From Trochalopteron elliotii (taxonomy: Eukaryota > Chordata > Aves > Passeriformes > Leiothrichidae), in NCBI GenBank assembly GCA_024734555.1, contig JANPWX010019802.1:1067342-1131341 (forward strand): a DNA stretch of 64,000 nt, given 5' to 3'. Each line of letters begins with the position of its first letter. Position 1 is the first letter of the stretch. Under the pieces are notes generated by a model that saw only the letters and a program-made list of their open reading frames with translations, did not search any database and had not been told where the DNA came from. Below are positions 1 to 13,300 of the stretch, one piece after another. Position numbers and translations under genes: made by a program.

Positions 1-1573
1 CTTCCACAGAGGAAGTGGGGGAGGAAATCAACAATGACCATTTTGGAATTGAAGAGGGCAGAAGTAGGGAACCTCTACCAATGGATGACTCAATATCAAT
101 AACTTATGAAAGTAATATGAGCATTCCTACCAGTGTGTCAGTGTTACATGCTGCGTATGGGCCAGAATACTGAATTAAGGTGGGAGGGTTGAGGTGGAGT
201 TGAAGCCTTCCTCTCAGTCCCTCATGAATCCCTCATGAATCAGTTCAGTTAAAAAGGAAAGTAGCTGCTTGGAGCGTTAAAGTTGAAGGCAAATATGAAC
301 GCAGTATGAAAATGATAATGTATTTTAGCTCAAATTTTTTGTATAGTACTGGCATTGAAATCACATAACCAGGGAAAGTGTGAACATGTATAAATTCAAG
401 GGTTAACAAAGAAAATGTAAAAGCAGTAAAATGCATACAATTATGAATTAAACTATAGCAAGAAAAATGTAGGAGTGCTATAATGTCAAGGAAAGGGGGA
501 GTGGACTGTATGAGGGGATTTTTTAATGTATTTTTTTTATTATTGGAGGAATTGAGGATGAGTTGATGGGCAGGGCATGTTTTATCATGTAGTGGTTTAA
601 TGCAATAGGTTAGTGCTGTTCTCAGATAAGAGATTTATCTGTTACCATCTTTTTGTCTAAGGCCTGGCTAATTTTGCTTCCCTAAAAAGTGTATTTACTG
701 TATGCCATTTCTGTATTTAAAAGCCTGTGTACTATGAAAAGAAGAATTGGAGTTCTAGACAGTCTGCTTGCCTTAATTCCAGTATTTTGTGAATACTGTG
801 GTGCCTTCAAGGCTCCTGTTGGTGGTAAAGATGGGAGGAGGGATCATTCCAGCATCACACATGCTCATGATTTCACTGGTAATTTTGATAGTGTTTACTG
901 CCTAATTTAACTTTTCAACAGATACCCTCAACATTATTTTAAATATTTCTTGATGCTAATCCTGTAGGAAGAATGATGAAATATTAAGTGAATTCTTACA
1001 GTGATGGTACTGACTTTAGTACTGAGTAAATCCACTCTGCTTTCTTGTCAGTCAGGCGAAATGTTACAGTTCAAGGAAAGGCATAATACAAGATTCTGTT
1101 GTTGTGTAGGATTGCATCTCTTCTAGCCTCTGTATCAAGATATCTTAGACTTTCTTTCAGATGTCTGAGCAAGATAAAAACAGAGTAAAATACAGATTAC
1201 TGTAGAGGACAGATAGTAAGGGTGGCTGTTAGAATGCACTGCACGTCATGAGGTGCAGACAATATTAGCCCTACATGTTTTGGTTCTGGTGCACATTTAC
1301 AACAAAAAGTAAGTACAAGCATTAATAATAGCAATTGCTTCTCTCATATATATATCTATAATATAATTACTTTCTCCTCCTAGACTGAACTGTCTTGTTA
1401 CTTTGTCTTGGGGATCCAGATTTAAACAAAACAATGTTAATTTATGTCCTAAATGCCAATGATTGCCTTCCATCTTTTTTCTTGGGAAACTCAAGTGGGA
1501 TTCATAGGAAGTGAAAATTAGTGCAGTCTGGGAGGGGCCTCAAAACCATTTTGAGACTGGTTTTAACCCCCTG
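1..1573. other. Intronic sequence, no gene seen
   Basis: This AT-rich stretch lies upstream of the first recognisable MAST4 exon and has no open frame with splice sites or family resemblance. The only structure I see is a short direct duplication of CCTCATGAAT at about 222-242. The exon that should precede 4364 ends with the single base G of a Gly codon; I could not find it here, so it probably lies upstream of the window. Confidence 0.6.
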
Positions 1574-2100
1574 TGTCCTAGTTCTGGCCAGGAAAGAGTA
1601 TTTTTTTAGGGGTGGGTGTGGTGGTGTGTGCTGTAGTCCTGCTGAGGAGGCTGAGCCTGTTGGATCTTGGGCTGAGCCCAAGAGTTCTGGTCTGCCATGT
1701 GCTGTGCTGAGTGGGCAAGGCCAAGACCCAAATGATACCCATTGCCATCTTATCTCACTGCTGAGGAGATAAGGGAAAGGGTCTCTTTCTGTTGCTGCCA
1801 AGGAGAAAGGGGTTTCTTTCTGATCCTGGAGAGAGCATGGTGGGTGGAGGGTCTGTCTGCCATTGGTTTTTGTTGTCCTGGACCTGCTGAGCATTTTTGC
1901 ATGTAAATAATCCTTTCTTTGTGTACATTTTTGTATTATTGCTGTTCATTTTCTTACCTCATTGCTGTTTCCAGTAAATGTCCTTACCTCAATCCTTCAT
2001 CTCTGCCTTTTGTGTGTCCCACTAGAGTGGGAGAGGAGCGGCTTGCAATTTTCTTTTTTACTGGGAAAACTGATTTGGGGAATACCATTCCTAAACCACA
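1574..2100 (+). mobile_element. Degraded ERV solo LTR (bird ERVL-like)
   Basis: The left end reads TGTCCTAGTTCTGGCCAGGA, and the right end has the GTAAATGTCCTTACCTCAATCC block, a GTGGGAGAGGAGCGGC block and a terminal CTAAACCACA. From memory, these blocks occur in this order in a common bird LTR that begins TGTCCTGGTTT-like and ends AAACCACRACA-like. No protein-coding ERV sequence adjoins it, so it looks like a solo LTR. I see no convincing target-site duplication, and the body is heavily substituted, so it is old. The orientation (+) follows from the order of the blocks; the edges are approximate. Confidence 0.6.
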
Positions 2101-4363
2101 GTACCATATGAGAAAGTGCACTTGTTAACCAAAGAGTGCTGATGTTGCCCAGTTTTACAACAAACTTTAATAGAATGAACCTTTTCTCTTTCTTGAAAGG
2201 ATCAGGGGAACACTTACTGCTTTTCAAATATTGATTTTTATGAGGATAAATTGCCCTAATATTATTCTACAGTGATGAAGTTAAAAATTATTTAACACAG
2301 TTTTCCGGATAGCTTCTAGAGTGGCTTAATACAAAGTTTCTGAAAGAGCTGTGTGTATTGTATGTCTGCTTGACAAAATAGGTATTGCTGAAACATTTTG
2401 CTGATGGCTTGTTTGAAGCTGTCTGGATGTTGCTGGAAGTCTGGAAACCTTTGGATCCCAGCACTAGGAAATGTTTGATTTCACCCTTTTCTGAGAACTT
2501 CATCTTACCAGTATCTGAGAAGTAGAGTCAAAAAGGAAGGAAAGAAAAAGCATAGACCTCTTTTTATGTAGAAAGCGTTAAAGAAGTAAAACATACCTAT
2601 TTAAGGGGAAGGTTTGTATAACTTAGTTTTTTTGCAGTCGCTTCTTAATTCTTTTTTTCCTGTACAGATGAGAAAGAATTAACCTTTTGAGATGATAGAT
2701 ATAAAGCTCTCTGACTGCATATATCATGTACATATTTCAGGATTGACATCAATGGAATATCAAAGATATGTATATTGGAATCAATATCTTAAGCTTTTTA
2801 TGACACCCTTTTACTCGAGGATGATGGGAGCCTATGCAGAAAGGGAACCAAAATTTCATAGAAGGAGGCAGAGAGAGCAGATGGGAAATTAATTTAGGTT
2901 TTCCAGTTCTGGGAAATATTATCCTAGATAATTGGGCAAGAAACCACAGCTTTGTTGTGCATTTTTTTTTAGTGTTAGCAAATTAGATGAAAAAATGTTT
3001 ATGGGTTCCACCTTACCAGTGTAACAAAGAACAATAGCACATTTGGAAGACTGACTGGGAAGTGTTAAAAGGCTATCCTGTGCTGCTGCTTGGGAACTTC
3101 TAGCTTCCAAGATAGTCTCTTCCCAGAGACCTCAGCAACTCTCAGTGGATCTACTGTTAAAATAAAGTTATGAGGATGAGGCTTTTGATTTCTTGGCAAA
3201 CCTGTGCTGATTTACCGGGGTACACATCCTGTGTCAGTATACATAGCCACTGCATGGCTGTCTTGAGATGACAAGATTAATGAAGTGGGGTTTAATAATT
3301 TCAGGAAACAAATGTTTAGGCCATGTAGTTTGGAGATGTTTTTCATTTGATCTGTTCAGTCAAGATCTTGCATTGTGTTTTTGAGCTGCGATTTGATTAA
3401 AAATAAAAAGTCCTCTGAATTGTTGCTTTGCATTAGCTTGTTGGTCTTCTAAGAGAAGTCAGTTGCTTTTGGTAATGTCTCACTTTTGCATAGTTTGCAG
3501 GGATAAGTAAGAACTTAAGGTGGACGTATTGCCAAGACCAGTTATGTGGCCTATTGTCCTCTTTCTTGATAGTGGCTGAAAGTAAGCAGAAATTAACAGT
3601 ATTGGTACATACTTGTCATCTTAGTACAATTCCCTGAATCTTCTCCTTGCTGCTAGTTGTAGCTCAGGCTTTGTGAGCTGGAGATGTTTTCTGCCTCGTG
3701 AGTACCTGTAGGGAGGCAGTCCTGGCTGAGTGGTGTCACACTGACACCACTGAGCAGAGAGCACAGGCACTGAGAGCCCCATGGGAGCACTCCTGAGGGA
3801 TGGCTGGGCTGCACCTTGGGCATCTCGCCTCACTTGGGACGCTGGATAAGGATTCTTGGGAACTGAGTGATACATATTAGATAGGTTACGTGGAATTCTG
3901 GAATAGAAGCAGAATAGTCCTCACTGACAAAATGGTGTAATTGCCCACATGGTGTCTTATTCCAATAAATCTCACTTTGTCCCTCAGACTCAGAACCTTA
4001 TTCCTTCAAGGGGTAAATAGTGGAACATTTCTTAATACTTTTTTTTTGTTTTCATTTTTGACTAGCTTTCAGAGTTTAAGTGTCTTTTGGTTCAGAACTA
4101 GCATTCTAGATGTTTGCATCTGTTGCTGCTTTAAATGTGTTTCTGTGTAGGAAAAAGGTACAGTTTTGAGAACAGAGAACTGTATCTAGTGGAGGGATGA
4201 TGTGAAGGACTAACAAGTGAATGGCAGGAATTCTGTTTGAATCTGTAGTGGGGGCTGCAGTGAAAGATGTTTTACAGTGGCGAGAGTGTTACAGTAAACT
4301 GTCCATTGCATTGCCTCAACTGTGACATCTCATATTTTAACTCACTCTTTCTGAACTTGACAG
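2101..4363. other. Intronic sequence upstream of MAST4 exon
   Basis: No coding exon is recognisable. A somewhat GC-richer patch at about 3620-3880 holds a short perfect hairpin (3729-3751). The last 30 bases before 4364 form a weak pyrimidine tract ending in the CAG acceptor of the MAST4 exon. Confidence 0.6.
3729..3751. repeat. Short perfect inverted repeat (hairpin)
   Basis: AGTGGTGTCA and its exact reverse complement TGACACCACT are separated by a 3-base CAC loop. The flanks pair imperfectly beyond that. The 10-bp stem is too short to be called a miRNA precursor. It lies in a GC-richer intronic patch of unknown origin. Confidence 0.7.
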
Positions 4364-4485
4364 GAAAATATTTGCTTCCCAGTGCAGCTGGACAGCAGCT
4401 GTGGCAACCTGTGGAAACCACTAATCTTGTTCGGATGCGCTACCAGACACTTGGACAGTCAGCACCTTCACTCACTGCTAGTCTG
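4364..4485 (+). CDS. MAST4 coding exon (N-terminal region)
   Basis: MAST4 is a large AGC-type Ser/Thr kinase with a DUF1908 region, a kinase domain and a PDZ domain; the family associates with microtubules and the cytoskeleton. This 122-nt exon begins with two bases completing a Gly codon and then encodes 40 residues. It starts KYLLPSAAGQQ and ends NLVRMR followed by LGQSAPSLTASL. The NLVRMR/LGQSAPSLTASL signature is the MAST-family segment just before KELSLPRRGS. The preceding KYLLP block matches what I recall of MAST4 (GRYLLP) rather than MAST1-3. The acceptor is TTGACAG and the donor CTG|GTGAGT, leaving in phase 0. The protein lies far upstream of the kinase domain, in a low-complexity Ser-rich N terminus. 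Introns of tens of kb on both sides also fit MAST4, a very large gene in human. The paralogue assignment rests on memory, not a search. Confidence 0.88.
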
Positions 4486-6956
4486 GTGAGTAATTTTTTT
4501 TTCAATGCTATAAATGTGCCAAAAAAGTTTTATCTCTGTGTCTGTTGGTGGGAGGATGGGGACCAAACCAGAGTCTATTTCCACACCCTCCTTAAACTGC
4601 ATTTTTCAAGTACCTCATGCATGCGTACACACACCATTACTTAATATGTTGAATGCAGCTGAGTAGCATTTATGGTAGCAGTAACTCTGAATTGGGTTAC
4701 TGGATTTTGCATAAAGCCTGAGCTGAATGTTGCATTAATATAGCTGTTTGCATTTAAATGGTTTCTTTCCTTTAAAAAAAGGCATGCAATAGAAGGCAAC
4801 TGTCCCTTCTCCTGAGCATTCTTTTCTATCAGTGTCTGTTTCCACTTCCTGAAGTACTTTGTCCTCATGAGGACACAGATGTGTGAAGCATGAGTTTAAT
4901 GAAGTCTTTTGGATAAAATGATCAGGGAAGAGAAAGGGGCGCAGAGATGCATCATACACTTGAACTTTCAGTTTTTTGTTTTCAAGCATCTATTTTGCTG
5001 CTTTGTGTTTCTGTATATTAATATCTTGAGAAATGTTGAAATTTAATACAGGGCCCTGTGTACTAGCCTATACTTTTCTTCAAAGAGTTACAGTAATATA
5101 TTTCTTGTATAAAGAAAGAAAAAAAATATTAATGCTTTGTCTCCTCCCTCTCCTGCCTTTTGCTCATCATTAAAAATTTGTTGATCTGTATCTGCTTTCT
5201 AGGGGAAGCTTACTTTTTGATTTGTTTTGGATTTTTTAAACACAATATTCAGGTTGAAGGCAGCTATGGTCAGCCAATGTTGAACAGGTATCACCATGAC
5301 ACTTTTTCATATCATATTGATAGGTAGATGGCTGTTTTCTCCATGATCTGTCTGAAGTAGTATTTCACTTCAAATGCAACAAATCTTCACCTATAAATCT
5401 AATCTGGCTTCTGCTTGGTGGTGATGCTGTTTGTGGCTCCTTAGGGCAGATATGGCTTTTTGGACTCCACACTTAGTACAAACATTAATTCTGTTGGAAG
5501 TCCTGTTCTTTGAACCCTAATATTTTCCAGGGAATTAGGTGTCAACCTATGTATTTTGCTAATTGTGAATGAAGTATTTGGATTATGTCTGTTGAAATGA
5601 AAAGGAAAGTATATGAATGGTCAAAAATGAGATTAAATTGCATTAAACCCTCATTTGGGATTAAAAATTTATTTCTTCCAAATTAACTAAATTGAAAAAG
5701 GGCTGCGTTGCCATTTGCTGGTCTGTTTCTATCTGCACAACTATTAGGGGGCATGCTGCTAGCAGTATTGTGCTTTTGTTTTGCACTTGATGCTTAAACT
5801 ATAGGAAGAGGAAGATGCAGCAGTGTTTCGACAATAAGTACTTTAAATGGTCATAAAACAATAGACTAATGAAAAATTCAGTGAGCCTTCCTTAAGTCCC
5901 TTTAACTCATCACCTATATAGTTTCATGGCATATCTGTCTGCCACATACTTCTTCCTTCCTGTCTCTCCACATCTTTCATCTGTGCCTGGCTGCAGTTTC
6001 TTTCATGCTGGTGCAAAAGCACGCAAGAGCCATCTAAGCAGATCTGAGCAGATTGTGCACAGGGTGGAGGTGCAGGTTCCTCAGAAGTATTTATTTCTTA
6101 TCTGGAACTGCTGATCAGACTTGCCTCCTAAGGAGGTTAATGTTACTGTCACATAGGCAGAGCTCTCCTCAAGCCTCCCTTGACAAATACTTTGCTGTCA
6201 GGCTTTTGAAGGACTCTGGTCTTTGCTTAAAAGGGGCCGTAAGGGATCACTCCCTCTCCTTGCATACTTTTCCCCTTGATTCTGTGATTTGTCAGAGTTC
6301 AATCTGGGAGGCCTATCGTTAGATTCTAGTAATTGTAGCTTTTAATCATACTTAGGAGAGACTTTATCCTTATGTAGGAGAGATTTTTATGAAGAATTTC
6401 ATGTAGCTGTTCACAGTCTGACTTGAAATTACTTTAAATGTATTGTCTCACTCATCTGAAAAATGATTACCCTGTTATTAATTCTTTTGCTAGAACTGAT
6501 CATTCTCACTTGGGTTGGTACTCAGCTGATGTGGATCTGACTGAGTAGTGATTGTGAGCCAATATAGACAAGAATGACAAGTGAACAGGTCAAAGATACA
6601 TGCTGGTGTTTAATGCAATTGCAAAAGGGGTACAAAAAACATGCTTTTTTTTCTTGTTCTGTCAATAATTTATTAAAAATTCGCAAAATCTCACACTGGT
6701 TCGCAGGTGTAAAACCTTTCTGTGGGAAATCATAGACTTTTTTTTAACAGAATATTGATTAAAAATGGGCTGCAGGTGTTGCCTTAGGTAGAGTTCAATA
6801 GCTATGCATGATTCACTCCTGTAATATAGGCAGTTGGACTATAAATTAAAAATACAGCTCCCATGTAGACCTGCAGAACACGGTTGAAGACGTATAGGAG
6901 AAGGCTGGTTTTATGATGAGTGGCTAGTGTATTGGATTTGATGTGGACCTTTAATT
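4486..6956. other. MAST4 intron, no other feature seen
   Basis: AT-rich intron downstream of the 4364-4485 exon, opening with GTGAGTAATTTTTTTT. Short open frames are present but have no splice context or recognisable protein. I see no mobile element here. Confidence 0.6.
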
Positions 6957-7345
6957 CACAGAATCACAGAATAATTTGAATTGGAAGGGAGCCAAAAGGA
7001 TCATAAAGTCCAGCTCTTGGTCCTGCAGAGGACAACCCCATAAATCACACCATGTGCCTGAGAGCATGGTCGAAATACTTCTTGAACTCTTGCCAGGCTG
7101 GTGCTGTGACCATTTCCCTGGGGAGACTGTTCTAGTGCCCAGCCACCCTCTGGGTGAAGAACCTTTTCCTAATATCCAACCTAAACCTCTCCTGGCACAA
7201 ATTCAGGCTCTTTCCTCTGTCACTGGGCACCAAGGAAGAGAGATCAGTGCCTGCCCCTCCTCTTCCCCTCCTGAGGAAGTTGTGACTGCAGTGAGGTCTC
7301 CCCACAGTTCAGAGGCAGCTCTTCAATTTCTGTCAGGAGCATTTA
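6957..7345 (-). mobile_element. CR1 LINE 3' fragment
   Basis: The left edge TCACAGAATCACAGAAT is the reverse complement of the CR1 3' terminal ATTCTGTGATTCTGTG repeat, so the element runs on the minus strand. The body contains the usual CR1 3' blocks read in reverse (AAGTCCAGCTC, GGCTGGTGCTGTGACCATTT, CACCCTCTGGGTGAAGAACC). It shares long near-identical stretches with the copy at 16128, so both probably belong to one subfamily. It is 5'-truncated, as most CR1 copies are; the right edge near 7300-7345 is uncertain. Confidence 0.9.
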
Positions 7346-10300
7346 GAACCCTCCTTTGACAGACAGATTCTGTGGTGGTGAAACAGACAGTGGGAGTCTG
7401 CACAGAGAATTAGTGTGGACCTAAAAACATCAAGAAAATGATGCAGAATGTCTTCAACACTGAGTAGAAAGGGAAAGGTGAGTTGAGAAGTGGTTCTGCT
7501 TTAGGATGTTTTTATGGGTCATGTTGGTCTGGTCAGTCTCTTCCTCTCCATGGTCAGTAACATGTGCTTCTGGAAGGCAGTTTAGTGTGTGTCTCAGTGC
7601 TGAGTTTTGCAGGAGTGTGGGGAAAATGTCGTAGAGCTAGTTTATCTGACCCTTTTCACTGTAGTCTCATCTCACTCGACTTCAGGCATCTTTTCAGGGT
7701 AGGATGGGTTGGGAGTTGACCTGAAGTTTCTGCCTCATTCGGTGTCCAAAGTTTAGGGGTCATTCTCCTGTTCTCTACCACTCCCCTGCCACTTCATTTT
7801 CAAATACCTTTGTAAACTTACTGTTTTGACTTGCATTTATTACTGTGAGAATTTTTGAAAAATGCTTGAAAATAAATTGAAATAAAGCCGATTTTGTTAA
7901 ATTCTCATTGTAATAAGCTGATATGCTTAAAATTATGGTAACAAGTCTGAAACTGGGCAATAATTACTGTTTTTGGCAGGAAGATATTTTGTGTGACACA
8001 GATTGAATTAAATTCTTAATTTTAATGTTTTCTAGTTAGCTTCATATATAAAAACAGTGGAAACCTAAAAATAAAGTGCCTCTATGATACATATTGATAA
8101 ATGTGTAGATGAAAGGAAAATAATTTGCTGAAATTATTGGGAAAAATTTCTTCAGATTTGACTTAGTCATGGTTGAATGTCAAAGTCCTATTATGGGTTT
8201 TATTGATTTATTGCTTGTTTGGCTGTATGGTGGCTTCTTTCTGAATTAAAAAAAAAGTAATCTCCTGCTTTAAGGAGCAGAAAGTCTTTCATTTTGTTTA
8301 TCTGTTCTGTATAAATAAAAAAAAATCCTTTGTGTCACAAGAAAGGTTTCTCACAGTCCAGGGAGCTTTCTGAGAACACATTTCATGAGTACTTTATGGT
8401 AAAACTTGCTCTATGAAATATTCGCTTAATAAAAATGCACTATAACAAAGATCCTCAAATGAAACATTTAGATTGTAATACACTTGGCTTTTAAATTCAG
8501 TCAAGACTGGATGTGTGATCCTAGGTTTATGGCAAGTATTGAGCTTAGGTTGGCTATTCCTTCTGTTGGGTGAGATGAATATACAGCATGAAATATTCCC
8601 GCTCTGAAAGGCATTTTCAGAAAGGTGGTTTCTTCTTGGAAGTGTGAAAGATGTCAGTGAAATGACTATTACATTAATAATGGATCAACTTTTAGTACTT
8701 GGAAATAGTTTCTAGTAACATCAAAACTAGAAAAACAGTAAAACTGCACTTTGTGAATGGCTTATGCCTTTTCCTGCTAAGCAGTGAAGGGATGTTTTGT
8801 CTAGGTGTGACTGGAAACATTTGCTACTTTTCAGCATACTACTTTATTTTTTACAGGATTTACATCTTGATTTCTTCCCCCTCCAGACCAGGCATCCCCC
8901 TGCAAACTGCCTTTGCCAAAACAACAGAAGACTGAATTTGTGAACATCTGTACTTTGATTGCTTTTTATTGCCATTTTATAAATGTTAATTTCTAAGAAT
9001 GGTTTTATGGAAACTGGAGGGGGCTAATTATATAAAGTACTGGTTTGTAAGTTGGATTGCTGAAAGGACAAAACATAAGAAATGTTCAATGTCTTTGAAA
9101 AACAGTTCTACTTCTTTAGAAAGAGCTTTGCCTCTTCCTTTCTTTTAAATAGTATAATACTGAAAATGAGTAAGTATGTCTTTGTTAAATATGCCATTAA
9201 CTTCAGCTAAATTGACATAATGTTGACAGTTATTATGAGAAGTGTTTCAAAACTAATTATGCTAATTAGAACTTAACTACCAGTAATTACATGTATTCAA
9301 ACAGCACACCAACACCCTTTTGTGTCTTTTATTCCCCAGATGTAAGACAGCCATTTGTTGTCTGAGAAGCTGCAAAATTACAGCATAGATAATAAATGAT
9401 TGCAACAAATAAAATACATTCTTTAGAAGCACTAATTGGTTAGATGAGTGAATGACAGTATCAGTTGTGCTTAGCCAACCCACACAATTTTAAAAAGGCT
9501 TTTATTTAAATGTTTCATTTTGGAATTGTAGGAAATTTTTCAAATCACTAATTGTCTGTGTTCAGTTTTATCTAATGAATATCAGGTGTAGCTGAACTTA
9601 TGTTTAAGTAAACTTCCTTGAAAGCAAAAGAAAGCTGCATCTGAGGATTAGGTTGCTTTAAGTTTTAGTTCTTCTTGTCCAGGGATTCAAGTTTTCAATG
9701 CTTGAGTGTGAGCAGCTAATTAATACTCTGAAAGTTAATGCAGAGCAAGTACAAAGATGGCACTTGTGAGAGGCACAAAAACTATGTAACAGAAATTGCC
9801 AAAGTAGCTAATCTTGGCTTGTTATCTCGAATCTCCCCAAAATAGTTAGCAAGACTTCAGAGACACTGAGGGAACTGAGGAGATTGCTTGAATGCTAAAC
9901 CACTGTGTAGAGCTGAAAACCATATTCTTAACATCTAAGAGTAATTACTGAAAATCTTTTTAAAATGTGAGGTTTTTATTCCTATGAAATGCTAAAATTG
10001 TCAAGTAATGATAGCAGATTTTCTGTGCTTCAATTGCTTCTAACTTTTAAGACTAGAGAGTTGTTCTCCCTTGTGTATTTTATTGCATTAATTCCTTACC
10101 CGTGAATGTGCATTTGCATTCATATTTCTTTTTCTGTATTTGCCTTTTAACAAATACTTAATTGCAGTTCTAATTCAGTAGATAGATCTAATTTAGTAGT
10201 AGCAAGAGGGAGGTGAACATGCATCTTCATAGATATGCCTGTTTGCTTCCTATTTAGGCACAGCAAAAGGCTGGGATAGACCTGGTCCAGAGCTGTGAAA

Positions 10301-13300
10301 CTATAATAATTTGACAAGCTGATGCAAGAATTTGGTGACTGGGTATTCTGTTTCATAAATATAAATATATCTCTACTTGGCTCTATCATTGTTTTCAAAA
10401 TAGTCATGGTGTACTTGAATTTAAAACAAAACTGTAGATTCAGTTGCTTGACAGAATTCTAGGTACTGAATCCTTTCCTAAGTCATCTGATTAAAACTAG
10501 TGCTTTATTAATTCTTATATTTTCCTTGCTTGTTCTTGTATGTAGATAAAATACAGATGTGGTGATGTCTGGGGTTAGCATTTCTCCTGGAGAGAACTTG
10601 TGATTTCTCAGAATTGAGAACACAGCTTGTGCTGCAAATTAGCATTAGTTAAAGAATAATGGGAAAAGTAGGTAAAATAATCATCTCCCAGAGAAGCCTA
10701 ACCTAGGTTAAAAAGTCCTGTGAGCATATGCAGTGTGTTTTTCAAAAATACCCCCTTTGTGGTGAAGTAGGTCACTTCCCATCAGCCTCAGTTAGCTTCC
10801 AGCTGTCAGGATGTACTGAGCAAGAAGAGAGAACTGAAAGGAGCTATTTCACAGTTTATTAGAGCTGAATGTAGGTATAACCCTTTTCTGTATCCTGTTA
10901 ATGGTACAGAATGAGTGGAGATCAAATACGTGTAGGAGCTAAGCAATACATCCCTGCTTTCCCCGAACCATGCGTCTGTTTTCCAGATGTCCCATATAAT
11001 AGTCTTCTTCCTTCATGAGAGACTGAGCAGTGAAAAGGCTCACTAGGACCAATTTCTAGTTCTAGATAATCAAGAATCTAGGGCTGTTAAAGTTTTTTGT
11101 CAGCTGGGAATGCTCTACCAGATTTTTGTTTGAGCCACACAGTTGAGGCTTAAGCTAGGTTAAATACAGTGCATCACCTCTGGAACTGAAGCTACTGACT
11201 TTGTGTTAGTAGTGGCTCTGAATAAGGGCTTATTCTTGTCTGCTGTAGTATTTGAGTTGTCTGTGTGTGGTGTTAGTGATGGCTATCTTAAAATGTCATG
11301 TAGAATTGTGTTGCTAGTATCACTTAGAAAGTGGGAAGAGTGGGAAATGTTACAAAAGTGAGGCTGTGAACTTTCCACCCAGCTAGAATTGGCCACATGA
11401 GAAACAAAGAAGTGGTGGTGTTTGGCAGTAAACTATATGACCAGGAGAAATCAATGTGTAATCATTTATAATGTTTGAAGTTTAGATGCCTTTCTGGGAA
11501 TAAAACTTTCTTGTCTTCTTGTTGGACTTTACTTAGAGGATAAGTGCATAAAATGATAATCTGTGATTAACAAGGGATAAAGCTCGGGAATATAGTGATG
11601 AACTTCTTTGGCCTTAGATCAAAAACTTCTGCAACTCCTTAAAAGATTTTTATAGGTGTGGAAATGGAAGGGGGATAAAGAGGCTAGAAAGGACATGAAG
11701 AGCAGGAAGAAGCTGGAAAAATGACTGACATTTGGAAGGATTGAGAAAAAATTAACCATAATGCTGTCTCCTGTTCCATGCTGTCTCCTGTTCCCTCTGG
11801 TAACAAAAAGCAGACTATTGTGAATTCATCGTCTCTCAGTTAATGTATTAATTGAAACACTGATGCATCTATAGTTTTTAACATTTAATGAGAAAATAGT
11901 AAACAGCAAGTTGCAAGGACATCTTCCTTTGCTTGAGGAGTGTATGCTCATATAGAAATCTAATTTGATTGGTCTGATTTCTAGTCTCAGAAGTACATAA
12001 TGAAAGTTTAAGCTAATTTCAGTCGCAGCTTTGCCTTTAAAATAAACTGAGATAAAGTGGGCATGGGGAATAATGTGGTGAGTGTAGGAAAACCACTCTC
12101 TGTACTTCTGTCTGCATTCAGAATCTGAAGTGAGGTGTTGGTAACCTTGAAGCGAGAGCTCCCAGTGTGGCGTGGGTGAGCAGTTGTAGGTTAGGGTGTT
12201 GCTTGGTGTTCTTACAAGGAATTACAGTTTCTTTGACTGTTCTTAGCAGTCTTAGGAATTTGGTACTCATGCATAATTAGGATAGGTTGATTGGTTTTGA
12301 AAGAATGTGGTAGAGGACAAGATACTGTCCCACTGACCTGAATTTTAATAGTGGTTCTTTGTATTGTTAAGAAACTTACGTTTTAGCTTTGTGAAAACTT
12401 TGCTAGTGCTGCTGTTGCTGTAGAAAACTCGATCCCTGCTTCGGCATTTTCAGTTGACAAAAATGCAAATATTAAAATTCTTTGAACTTTGTATTAAAGT
12501 TTGGCCTAAAATGATGGAATTGTTTGGAAGCCGATGAGGGGTATTCCTTTCGGCTAATTTTTTTTTTTTCTGTTGTGGGGCATCATCCTTATGCTAAAGG
12601 ATAACTAAATAGGGCACAATTCTAAGTTGATGAAGTAACATTTTTATTTTCCTTCCTGTGAGGGGACATACTCTCGTGCCTGTAGTACTTGCACAGTGAC
12701 TGTAGGGTAGCAGAGGATGGAAGCAGTCGGTGTGGAAACAATAGCTCTGATTCCTCAAGCTGAAGTGCTCCCATGGTTCTGATAATAGCTGTAACTCTCA
12801 AAACAAAGAGACTCAAACTGAGTTGAATGACTCTGCTGACTTACAGGCGCTGGAGCAGGGTGGGGAAATGCAGTTTTTCAGAATCTCTGATGGGAATGCA
12901 AGAATTTTTCTGAACACACAAGAGAGTACTTTTGTGTTGGATGGTGCATTGCTACTTCTAATCTCTTACAGCTTTAGATTTAAAAGCAGCTGCTGTTTTA
13001 CTGACCTGAGACTTCAAGTGGATTGATAGCCACAGTTGGCTTTCACACATGCTGCTGGGTATTTGTAACTTTTTCAGTCAGACTTTCTTGTACATTCATG
13101 TGAAACCAGACGTGTTACTGTAAAATGCACTTTTGTCCTGTGGAGGCAGGTGGGAATGTGGGCTTGGATACTTTCTGGCATACATGCCTGATAGTTTTTG
13201 CCATACCTTACCTGTAAGTATTCGAGTTCTGATATACAGTGATTTAAATTGTTCTGGCTTCACTGGCATGTTTGCTTCCCTCTTCTGTACCCTGCCACAG

